Below, in pieces: positions 1-6,462 of a DNA stretch of 6,980 nt. The DNA is from CAMYLR01 sp039590215 (GTDB lineage Bacteria > Gemmatimonadota > Gemmatimonadetes > JACCXV01 > JAHWKZ01). How positions within the stretch are numbered: the first letter of the stretch is position 1; each line of letters begins with the position of its first letter. Made by a program: the position numbers and the translations under genes. The notes beneath the pieces were generated by a model. It was given only the letters and a program-made list of their open reading frames with translations, made no database searches and was not told the DNA's origin. The stretch is from positions 1-6,980 of the forward strand of contig JBDHFX010000080.1 of NCBI GenBank assembly GCA_039590215.1. Reading direction: 5' to 3'.

Positions 1-646
1 CCAAGCCGAGCGAGATCAGGACGAGTACCGCAACCCACTCGCCGTTTACGAGTGGCTCGGCATCGAGTCCGGCATGACGATCGGGGACGTGTTCCCGGGA
101 ACGGGATACAACACTCACTTGTTTTCGCGACTCGTCGGTGACGAGGGCAGCGTGGTGAGCGTGATCGGTTTCTATGAGGGGCTGATTTTTGAGGGCATGG
201 AGGAGCCGATCGACATCACGTTTCGCAGGCGAGTTGAAGAGCGCGGTTTCAGCAACGTCGAGATCGTCACCGGATTCGACGAAGTTCCGGACGCCAGCCT
301 GGACGCGGTGGTCATCGTCCGCAACTACCACGACGTCGGGTGGGTGTTCGAGGAGTACTCGCGCGAGGGGACGGTGGCGCACCTGCTTCGGTGCCTCAAA
401 CCGGGCGGGGTCTTAGGAGTCGTCGACGTTGCCACCGATCGTCCGGGATGGGATGAGGATACTCACCGTCTCAACAAGTCGGTGGTGATCGAGGACTTCG
501 AGAACGGTGGCTTCGAGCTGGTCGAGACATCGGACATGTTGGCCAACCCCGACGACGACCACAACAAGTCGGGCTTCCAGGAGGGGCGCTACAAGATGGA
601 TCGCTACCTGCTCAAGTTCCGGAAGCCAGTTCCGGCAGAGTCGTAG
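1..646 (+). CDS. Predicted SAM-dependent methyltransferase, COG4798 type (5' end missing)
   Basis: This is a class I methyltransferase-like protein of the uncharacterised COG4798 family; its methyl acceptor is unknown. The reading frame is open from base 2 to the TAG at 644-646, giving 214 visible codons. The codons before the ATG at 74 read QDEYRNPLAVYEWLGIESG, which matches the family's usual N-terminal region. The ATG at 74 is therefore an internal methionine (residue 25 of the visible part), and the true start lies left of the window. Visible landmarks are a glycine-rich SAM-binding loop (FPGTGYNT, residues 31-38), the family signature RNYHD (about nt 319-333), a LKPGG turn (about nt 397-411) followed by the strand VLGVVDVA, and a C-terminal block with HRLNK, NPDDDHNKS and YLLKFRKP. 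Many relatives carry a signal peptide, but whether this one does cannot be seen. The hydratase gene begins 10 bases after the stop, which suggests co-transcription. The family call is fairly firm; the biochemical activity is not. Confidence 0.85.
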   Translation, partial: QAERDQDEYRNPLAVYEWLGIESGMTIGDVFPGTGYNTHLFSRLVGDEGSVVSVIGFYEGLIFEGMEEPIDITFRRRVEERGFSNVEIVTGFDEVPDASLDAVVIVRNYHDVGWVFEEYSREGTVAHLLRCLKPGGVLGVVDVATDRPGWDEDTHRLNKSVVIEDFENGGFELVETSDMLANPDDDHNKSGFQEGRYKMDRYLLKFRKPVPAES

Positions 647-656
647 CCAAGCGCCT

Positions 657-1445
657 GTGACTGCTACTTCCAGCCCGGTAGTCGTCGAAAAGACCGGGGC
701 GGTTGCTACCATTACGCTCAACCGCCCCGATCGTCTGAACGCGGTCAGCCTACCATTGTACGAGGAGCTGACGCGCTCTCTCGACGCGATCGAAACCGAT
801 GAAACAGTACGCGCCGTAGTCTTAACCGGCGCGGGGCGTGCGTTTTGCGCCGGGGCGGATCTCAAGGAGCACGGGGGTGGGGATACCGCCGGCTCGAGGG
901 AGACATACGTCGAGGTCGGCCAACGCGTGCACCGACGATTGCAGTTGCTGCCAAAACCGATTGTAGCTGCCGTCAACGGCGCGGCCGTGGGGGCCGGTCT
1001 GGAGTTGACGTTGGCTTGTGATCTCGTCATCGTCGCCGAGGACGCCAAGCTGCGGTTCCCGGAACTGGCCTTTGGGACCTTTGTTGGTGGCGGGACGACG
1101 TACATGTTGGTCCAACGGGTCGGGCTGACACGCGCCAAAGAGCTTCTCATGTTGGCCGAGTTCTTCTCTGGCCAGGACGCCGCCGAGATGGGGCTTGCAA
1201 ACCGCGCCGTACCCTCCGATCGCGTGCTGGAAGTGGCTCGGTCGCTGGCCGAGCAGCTGGCGATCCGGGCGCCACTGTCGTTGGCGCTCGCCAAGCGCCT
1301 GTTGGACGAGGCACGCCACGTCGATTCTGAGACGGCGCTGGCCATGGAGGCCGATGCGCTGCTCGATTGTCTAGCGTCAGACGATTGGGAGGAAGGGCAG
1401 CGGGCCTTCAAAGAACAGCGGCCGCCGCGGTTCACCGGGGATTAG
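657..1445 (+). CDS. Enoyl-CoA hydratase/isomerase (crotonase) family protein
   Basis: This 262-residue cytoplasmic crotonase-fold enzyme probably hydrates a 2-enoyl-CoA; the substrate is unknown. I chose the GTG at 657 because the frame upstream of it overlaps the methyltransferase and encodes a non-family sequence, while translation from 657 begins at the usual family position (VVVEKTGAVATITLNRPDRLNAV). Oxyanion-hole segments are GAGRAFCAGADL (58-69) and AVNGAAVGAGLE (105-116). Glu116 and Glu136 (in RFPELAFGTFVGGG) sit 20 residues apart, the same spacing as the two catalytic glutamates of rat mitochondrial enoyl-CoA hydratase (Glu144 and Glu164), so true hydratase activity is plausible. The length is normal for the family. 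I see no clear Shine-Dalgarno sequence before 657; the 10-base gap after the preceding stop suggests translational coupling. The NDP-forming acyl-CoA synthetase gene follows after 11 bases, so the pair could activate and then hydrate an unsaturated acid. Other crotonase activities (isomerase, lyase) remain possible. Confidence 0.93.
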   Translation: MTATSSPVVVEKTGAVATITLNRPDRLNAVSLPLYEELTRSLDAIETDETVRAVVLTGAGRAFCAGADLKEHGGGDTAGSRETYVEVGQRVHRRLQLLPKPIVAAVNGAAVGAGLELTLACDLVIVAEDAKLRFPELAFGTFVGGGTTYMLVQRVGLTRAKELLMLAEFFSGQDAAEMGLANRAVPSDRVLEVARSLAEQLAIRAPLSLALAKRLLDEARHVDSETALAMEADALLDCLASDDWEEGQRAFKEQRPPRFTGD

Positions 1446-1456
1446 TTTCCGCAGTC

Positions 1457-3640
1457 GTGACACACCCGCTTCAAGCGATCCTCGAGCCGCGCTCGGTGGC
1501 GGTTATCGGCGCGTCATCAGACGCGAAGAAACGCGGTCACCAGGCGCTCCGCGCGCTCCAAAAGGCCGGCTTTCGTGGGCCGATCTATCCGGTTCATCCT
1601 GACGGAGGCGAGCTGCTGGGTCTCGCCGTTGCGACCTCGATTGATCAGCTAGGCGACTCACCCGAGCTGGCCTTTGTAGCCACGCGCGCGAAAACGGTGC
1701 CGGGGATCCTCGAGCTGTGCGGCAAGGCGGGGGTTCAGGGTGTGGTCGTGCCGGCGGCCGGGTTCAAGGAGTCCGATCCTGACGGAGCGGAGCTCGAGCG
1801 GGAGGTCGCAGCCGCCGCGGAGCGCAACCAGATCCGCGTCATCGGCCCCAACACGTCCGGCATTCTCAATACCGCGATCGGGCTCAACCTGGTGGGTGTG
1901 GAAGGAGTCCCGACCGGCGGTCTGGCGATCGTGGCTCAATCCGGGAACGTCGGTTTGGCGCTCATGACTGAGGCCGCTTCGCTTGGGTGTGGCATCTCGG
2001 TGTACATCGGGATCGGAAACGAGTGCGATGTCACGTTTCACGAGTGTCTCGAGTACCTCGTGGAAGAACCGCAGACCCGAGCGATCCTCATGTACGTCGA
2101 GGGGTTTCGTGACGGATCGCGGTTTCTCGAGGTCGCATCCCGTGTGAGTCGGACCAAGCCAATCGTGGTGCTGAGAGGTGGCCGGCGCGAGCCTGGCCGG
2201 GAGGCGGCTCGGTCGCACACCGGCGCGGTCGCCGGTGCGTACGCGGTGTTTCAGGCCGCGATGCGCCAGGCCGGGGTGATCGAGGTTGAGCGCGCCGACG
2301 AGCTACTGTCGGTGGGGATGACGCTGGCCGAGCAACCGCCGATCCCGATCGGTACGGGCGTCGCGGTGCTGGCCGACGGTGGGGGCCACGCGACGCTAGC
2401 TGCCGATGCGCTGTCCACGCTTAGTGTACCGCGAGCCGAACTGTCGAACGAAACGCAAGCCCGGTTGCGATCGTTGCTGGGCCCCGGGGCGACCGTCCGC
2501 AACCCAGTTGACCTAGCCGGCCGGGCGGATACATCGCCGGAGATTTTCACCGCCGCGCTTGAGTTAATCCTCGGTGACCCTGCGGTCGGCGGCGTGTTCA
2601 CGGCAGGACTGTTTGGAGGTTACGCGCTTCGTTTCGCCGACGAGCTTGCGGAACCGGAGGCGAGCGCGGCCAACGCGATGGTCGAGATCTCCCGCGTGGC
2701 TCGCCGGCCGCTCGTCGTTCATACCCTCTTTGCTAGGCATCGGACGGAGGCCCTTGAACGGTTGTCGGCCGCCGGGATCGTGGTTGTCGAATCGCTCGAG
2801 ATCGGAGTGCGCTGTATCGCGGCGTCGTCGATGCATGGTCAGATCGTCGGCGAGGCCGAGTCCGGTGGCCTGCCCGAACCGCCCTCAGTGACACCCGACC
2901 CAGCCACGACGGTCCGCGAATCGTCGGTGATCGTCACTGCCCGGAGCGAAGGGCGCACGACGCTGACCGAGCCCGAGGCGCGAAAGATCGCCTCGGCGGC
3001 TGGTGTTCCGATCGTGGCGGCAACCTGGTGTCGCTCAGCTGAGGAGGCGGCCCGGGTCGCGGATGAGCTCGACGGGCCGGTGGCCGTCAAAGCGGTCTCG
3101 GCGACCGTCTCGCACAAGACCGACGCCGGGGGTGTGGCGCTCGACTTGATCGACGGCCGTGCGGCGAGGCAGGCGTACAGCCGAGTCACTGCCGCCGTGC
3201 AAGCGTACGCGGCCTCGCACAGCCTCGAGCCTGACGTTCGCGGCGTGCTGGTGTCGTCGATGCTGGAACCGCCGATCGCCGAGCTCTTGATCGGCGTCCG
3301 TCGCGATCCCGAGTTCGGCCCGGTGGTCGTCATCGGGCCGGGTGGGGTGACCGCCGAGTTGTTCGGTGATCCCGCGATCCGCGTCTTACCCGTCACCCCG
3401 GACGAGGTAGCGACGATGTTTAGCGACTCTTCGGTGACACCCATCCTCGGCGGCTACCGCGGTCGCCCGTCGGCCGACCGCGAGGCACTGATCGATCTCG
3501 CCCTCAGCCTCGTCGCCTGCTTCCAATCCGACCCTGGAATCTCGGAGATCGAGGTCAATCCAGTGTTTGCCTACTCCGATAGCGCTATTGCGGTGGACAT
3601 TCGAGCGTTTCTTGACGCAAGTACGCCTTCCTGTTCATAA
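1457..3640 (+). CDS. NDP-forming acyl-CoA synthetase, fused alpha-beta (acetate-CoA ligase family)
   Basis: This 727-residue enzyme forms an acyl-CoA from a carboxylate, CoA and an NTP through a phosphohistidine, releasing NDP and phosphate. I chose the GTG at 1457 because the protein then opens with LEPRSVAVIGASSD (9-22), the family's normal N-terminus; an ATG 90 bases upstream lies inside the hydratase gene. Domains in order: CoA-binding Rossmann fold (about 5-140, with IGPNTSG at 129-135); two flavodoxin-like ligase domains (about 150-460), carrying the probable phosphohistidine His254 in RSHTGAVAG, a supporting Glu215 in YVEGF, and RNPVDLAG at 348-355; a linker (about 465-500); and a C-terminal ATP-grasp domain (about 500-720) with VSHKTDAGGV (551-560), whose His553 matches the second phosphoryl-carrying histidine of this family, and FGPVVVIGPGG (620-630). 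Alpha and beta parts are fused in the usual order and no acetyltransferase domain is attached. No strong Shine-Dalgarno sequence is visible. The substrate is unknown: acetate, other short acids and aromatic acids are all handled by relatives. Confidence 0.95.
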   Translation: MTHPLQAILEPRSVAVIGASSDAKKRGHQALRALQKAGFRGPIYPVHPDGGELLGLAVATSIDQLGDSPELAFVATRAKTVPGILELCGKAGVQGVVVPAAGFKESDPDGAELEREVAAAAERNQIRVIGPNTSGILNTAIGLNLVGVEGVPTGGLAIVAQSGNVGLALMTEAASLGCGISVYIGIGNECDVTFHECLEYLVEEPQTRAILMYVEGFRDGSRFLEVASRVSRTKPIVVLRGGRREPGREAARSHTGAVAGAYAVFQAAMRQAGVIEVERADELLSVGMTLAEQPPIPIGTGVAVLADGGGHATLAADALSTLSVPRAELSNETQARLRSLLGPGATVRNPVDLAGRADTSPEIFTAALELILGDPAVGGVFTAGLFGGYALRFADELAEPEASAANAMVEISRVARRPLVVHTLFARHRTEALERLSAAGIVVVESLEIGVRCIAASSMHGQIVGEAESGGLPEPPSVTPDPATTVRESSVIVTARSEGRTTLTEPEARKIASAAGVPIVAATWCRSAEEAARVADELDGPVAVKAVSATVSHKTDAGGVALDLIDGRAARQAYSRVTAAVQAYAASHSLEPDVRGVLVSSMLEPPIAELLIGVRRDPEFGPVVVIGPGGVTAELFGDPAIRVLPVTPDEVATMFSDSSVTPILGGYRGRPSADREALIDLALSLVACFQSDPGISEIEVNPVFAYSDSAIAVDIRAFLDASTPSCS

Positions 3641-3641
3641 T
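3612..3641 (+). promoter_or_regulatory. Sigma-70-like promoter for the TonB-dependent receptor gene
   Basis: A -35 hexamer TTGACG (3612-3617) and a -10 hexamer CATAAT (3636-3641) each match the consensus at five of six positions and are 18 bases apart. The site overlaps the last codons and stop of the acyl-CoA synthetase gene. Transcription would start near 3648 and give a leader of about 40 bases before the ATG at 3690. It would allow the receptor and the gene after it to be expressed separately from the upstream metabolic genes. This is read from the sequence only; the sigma-factor preference of the host is unknown. Confidence 0.6.
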
Positions 3642-3677
3642 CAGGCCAATCTGACAACTGAATCGGGTCGTACACTC

Positions 3678-3685
3678 GGGAGGTG
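3678..3685 (+). promoter_or_regulatory. Strong ribosome binding site for the TonB-dependent receptor
   Basis: GGGAGGTG is nearly perfectly complementary to the 16S rRNA 3' end. The GGAGG core ends six bases before the ATG at 3690. This decides the start codon: the frame is also open further upstream, but there it would run inside the synthetase gene and would delay the signal peptide. Confidence 0.85.
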
Positions 3686-3689
3686 CTCA

Positions 3690-6428
3690 ATGACACGACG
3701 AACGGTTGCGTTTCTATCGAGCGTCGTTCTAGCCAGCCTGCTGGCCCTCATACCCGCCGAAACGCTTGCCCAGCAAGGCACAATCGTGGGAAAGATCACC
3801 ACCGAAGAAGGGGAAGCGATTCCGGGCGCCGACGTGTCGATCGTCGGTACCGCCCGCGGTGCGGTCACCAACAACCTCGGCGAGTATCGGCTCCCGGCGC
3901 CGTCCGGCATTTACACGCTCCGGGCGCGCTCGTTCGCTCACCAATCCGCCGAGCAGCAGGTCATCGTCGAGCCGGATCAGACGACGACGATCGACTTCGC
4001 GCTGGCGCCAGCGCCACTGCTCGCCGAGCAGATCGTAGCGATCGGCTCACGGACCACCCGCAGTGAGGTCGACACGCCTGTGCCGGTCGATGTGATATCA
4101 GCCGAAGAGATCGAGATCTCGGGTCAGACCGAGGTCAATCAGCTGCTGGCGGTGGCGATACCGTCGTTTAACGCGTCGCACCAAACGATTTCCGACGGCA
4201 CCGATCACATCAACCCGGCCAGCCTGCGTGGTCTGGGACCGGATCAGGTGTTGGTGCTGGTCAACGGCAAACGGCGCCACCCGAGTGCGCTGGTGCACGT
4301 CAACGGCACGTTTGGCCGCGGTACGGTGGGTGTCGATCTGAACGGTATTCCGACGGCGTCGATCAAGCGGATCGAGGTGCTGCGTGACGGGGCATCCGCC
4401 CAGTACGGCTCGGATGCCATCTCCGGCGTCATCAACATCGTCCTCGAGGACCAGGTCGATGCTCTCCAGATCGACGTCCAGGGTGGCGGAACCGGAGAGG
4501 GTGACGGCGAACAGCTCAAGGTTGACGCCAACTACGGCTTCCCGATCGGTGACAACGGTTACTTCAACGTCACCGGTATGTACCTCGATCGGAACCGGAC
4601 CGATCGCTCCGACCCCTGGACGGGCGACATCTTCCCCGGGATCGAGGGCACGTCGGCGACCGACGCCGAGCTCAGTCGAATCAGGATGACCCGCCGCGAT
4701 TTCTCGATGAAGACCGGTCAAGGCGAGGCGCTCGTCGGGATGGGGTTCTGGAACTCGGTCTATCCAATCTCGGATAGCGCCGAGGTCTATGGCTTTGGCG
4801 GCTTGTCTCACCGCGAAGGGTTTGCGACCGGTTTTTACCGGCTTCCCAACTCGGAGGCGCGGGTCGTCCCAGAGATTTTCCCGAATGGGTTCTTGCCCCA
4901 AATCAACCCAAAGATCAACGACGCACACTTCACCGGTGGTGTGCGGGGGTCGCGGAGCGGCTGGGACATGGACTTCAGCGTGACCCACGGCCGCAACAGC
5001 TTCCTGTTCAACGTCGAGAACTCGAACAACGCTTCGATCGGCCCGTCGAGCCCGACAACGTTTGACGCCGGCGAGCTGAAGTTCGAGCAAACGGTCGGAA
5101 ACCTCGACATCGTGCGGTTGATCGACACCGGTGGCGCGGTCAAGTCAGCGTCGCTCGTGTTGGGCAGCGAATACCGTCTGGAGAATTACGAGATCGCGGC
5201 CGGTCAGGCGGAGTCGTACCTGCTTGGCAACGGCGGTGACGAACCCGGTGTCGACTTCGTTACGCTACCGGATGGTCAGCCAAAGGACCCGGGTTCACAG
5301 GTGTTCCCCGGTTTCCAGCCAACCAACGAGGTCGACCGGTTCCGCACCAGCATCGGCGGCTACATCGGTTTGGAGACCGAACTGAGCGACCAGTTCCTAC
5401 TCGATGTCGGTGGCCGGTTCGAGAACTACAGCGATTTCGGTAGCACCGCGACCGGCAAGATCGCCGCGCGCTACTCAGTCAACGAACAGGTCGCAATCCG
5501 CGGTGCTGTCAGCAACGGGTTCCGTGCTCCGTCGTTGCAGCAGTTCTGGTTCAACAACGTGAGCATCCAGTTCTTGACGACCCCTGACGGGTTGGAGCCG
5601 ACGCGCGTGCTGACGAGCAACAACGCGAGCCCGGTAACGAAGGCCTTTGGCGTCCCCGATCTCCAGGAAGAGACGTCGGTCAACATCAGCGCTGGCGTCA
5701 CGATCAGGCCGCAACCGAACCTGTCGATTACCGCCGACTTCTACCGGATCGACATCGATGACCGGATCGTGCTGACCAGCCGGTTCGACAGCGGCGACCC
5801 GATCGTCGCCCAGATCCTGCAGCCCTTCGAGCGCGATGGCGTCGGCGCGGCGCAGTTCTTCGCCAATGCCGTCGACACCGATACGCAGGGCGTCGACTTC
5901 GTGGTCGCCTACGCGACCGAGGTCGGGCTCGGAACGCTGGACCTAACAGGTTCGCTGAACTTCACCGACACCGAGGTCCAATCAACCAACGTTCCGGCCG
6001 AGATGGCGCAGATCTTCGCAGGCGGCGACCTTGACGCCGTGCGGTCGACGCTGTTCAACCGCGAGGAGCGGAACCGGCTCGAGTCTGCGCTGCCGAGCGA
6101 GAAGCTCAACCTATCGGCCCGTTACACTCAGGGACCATTCAGCTTGTACGGTGCAGCGGCGTTCTTTGGCGAGATCGAATACAAGCCGACGAACTCGGAC
6201 AACGACGAGACGTTTGGTGCGAAGACGATCATCGATATGGACATCTCGTACGAGCTGGCGAAGGGCGTCCGAGTTGCGTTTGGTGCCAACAACCTGTTCA
6301 ACACGTTCCCGGACGAGCACCAGAAGGACGCCAACCTGTCGAACGGTCGGTTTGTGTACAGCCGCCGGGTCACGCAGTTCGGCAGCAACGGTGGCTTTTA
6401 TTACGGTCGGATCAGGCTAACGCTGTAA
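3690..6428 (+). CDS. TonB-dependent outer-membrane receptor with N-terminal carboxypeptidase-regulatory-like domain
   Basis: This 912-residue outer-membrane active transporter takes up a ligand with energy from TonB-ExbBD; the ligand is unknown. A signal peptide (positive TRR, hydrophobic 6-21) ends at ETLA|QQ after Ala27. Residues about 30-105 form a carboxypeptidase-regulatory-like beta-sandwich (GTIVGKITTEEGEAIPGADV, then NNLGEYRLPAPSGIYTLRA). A segment like the TonB box follows (AEQIVAIGSRTTRS, 112-125). The plug (about 127-255) contains LRGLGPDQVLVLVNGKRR (179-196) and the hallmark LRDGASAQYGSDAISGVINI (231-250). The rest is a beta-barrel with typical sequences such as GFRAPS (610-615) and FGANNLFNTFPDE (864-876). 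I see no cysteine in the protein, and it ends in GRIRLTL rather than the common terminal phenylalanine. No SusD-like gene follows, although the N-terminal domain is also found in SusC-type proteins. The start is fixed by a strong ribosome binding site, and a promoter lies just upstream. Length and domains look intact. Iron-siderophore, cobalamin, sugar or peptide uptake cannot be told apart here. Confidence 0.95.
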   Translation: MTRRTVAFLSSVVLASLLALIPAETLAQQGTIVGKITTEEGEAIPGADVSIVGTARGAVTNNLGEYRLPAPSGIYTLRARSFAHQSAEQQVIVEPDQTTTIDFALAPAPLLAEQIVAIGSRTTRSEVDTPVPVDVISAEEIEISGQTEVNQLLAVAIPSFNASHQTISDGTDHINPASLRGLGPDQVLVLVNGKRRHPSALVHVNGTFGRGTVGVDLNGIPTASIKRIEVLRDGASAQYGSDAISGVINIVLEDQVDALQIDVQGGGTGEGDGEQLKVDANYGFPIGDNGYFNVTGMYLDRNRTDRSDPWTGDIFPGIEGTSATDAELSRIRMTRRDFSMKTGQGEALVGMGFWNSVYPISDSAEVYGFGGLSHREGFATGFYRLPNSEARVVPEIFPNGFLPQINPKINDAHFTGGVRGSRSGWDMDFSVTHGRNSFLFNVENSNNASIGPSSPTTFDAGELKFEQTVGNLDIVRLIDTGGAVKSASLVLGSEYRLENYEIAAGQAESYLLGNGGDEPGVDFVTLPDGQPKDPGSQVFPGFQPTNEVDRFRTSIGGYIGLETELSDQFLLDVGGRFENYSDFGSTATGKIAARYSVNEQVAIRGAVSNGFRAPSLQQFWFNNVSIQFLTTPDGLEPTRVLTSNNASPVTKAFGVPDLQEETSVNISAGVTIRPQPNLSITADFYRIDIDDRIVLTSRFDSGDPIVAQILQPFERDGVGAAQFFANAVDTDTQGVDFVVAYATEVGLGTLDLTGSLNFTDTEVQSTNVPAEMAQIFAGGDLDAVRSTLFNREERNRLESALPSEKLNLSARYTQGPFSLYGAAAFFGEIEYKPTNSDNDETFGAKTIIDMDISYELAKGVRVAFGANNLFNTFPDEHQKDANLSNGRFVYSRRVTQFGSNGGFYYGRIRLTL

Positions 6429-6446
6429 CTGTCAGGCCAACGACAG
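6429..6446 (+). repeat. Short inverted repeat between receptor and secreted-protein genes
   Basis: CTGTC (6429-6433) and GACAG (6442-6446) are perfect complements around an 8-base loop, directly after the receptor stop codon. The stem is only five base pairs and no T-run follows, so it is not a convincing terminator. It could be a minor mRNA structure between two co-transcribed genes, or chance. Confidence 0.3.
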
Positions 6447-6455
6447 AGAGGAGAT
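6445..6455 (+). promoter_or_regulatory. Ribosome binding site for the secreted protein gene
   Basis: A purine-rich AGAGAGGAGAT contains GGAG at 6450-6453. It lies nine bases before the ATG at 6463 but only three before an in-frame GTG at 6457, so the ATG is the better start. Confidence 0.65.
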
Positions 6456-6462
6456 CGTGCTG

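Noticed and set aside
507..656. ATG at 507 as the start of the hydratase
   Set aside because: The first 50 residues would be an S/T/R-rich sequence overlapping the methyltransferase in another frame, unlike any crotonase N-terminus.
413..1435. Long open frame on the minus strand (340 codons) across the methyltransferase and hydratase genes
   Set aside because: The translation is low-complexity, rich in S, R, A and T, with no recognisable domain. It lies opposite two well-supported genes and is a GC-rich shadow.
657..1445. Feruloyl-CoA hydratase/lyase (vanillin-forming) assignment
   Set aside because: As I recall them, enzymes of that type have replaced the first of the two glutamates; here Glu116 and Glu136 are both present, so a general hydratase is the safer call.
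1367..1456. ATG at 1367 as the start of the acyl-CoA synthetase
   Set aside because: It would add 30 arginine- and alanine-rich residues encoded mostly inside the hydratase gene; the family N-terminus begins just after the GTG at 1457.
3567..3689. ATG at 3567 as the start of the TonB receptor
   Set aside because: It would overlap the synthetase gene by over 70 bases and bury the signal peptide; the ATG at 3690 has a strong ribosome binding site and opens directly into the signal peptide.
4098..5090. Minus-strand open frame of 330 codons opposite the TonB receptor
   Set aside because: It is the complement of conserved plug and barrel coding sequence; its product is rich in R, V and D with no family signature and no plausible start context.
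6429..6462. Intrinsic terminator after the TonB receptor
   Set aside because: The only hairpin has a five-base-pair stem with no T-run, and the next gene's ribosome binding site overlaps its 3' arm.
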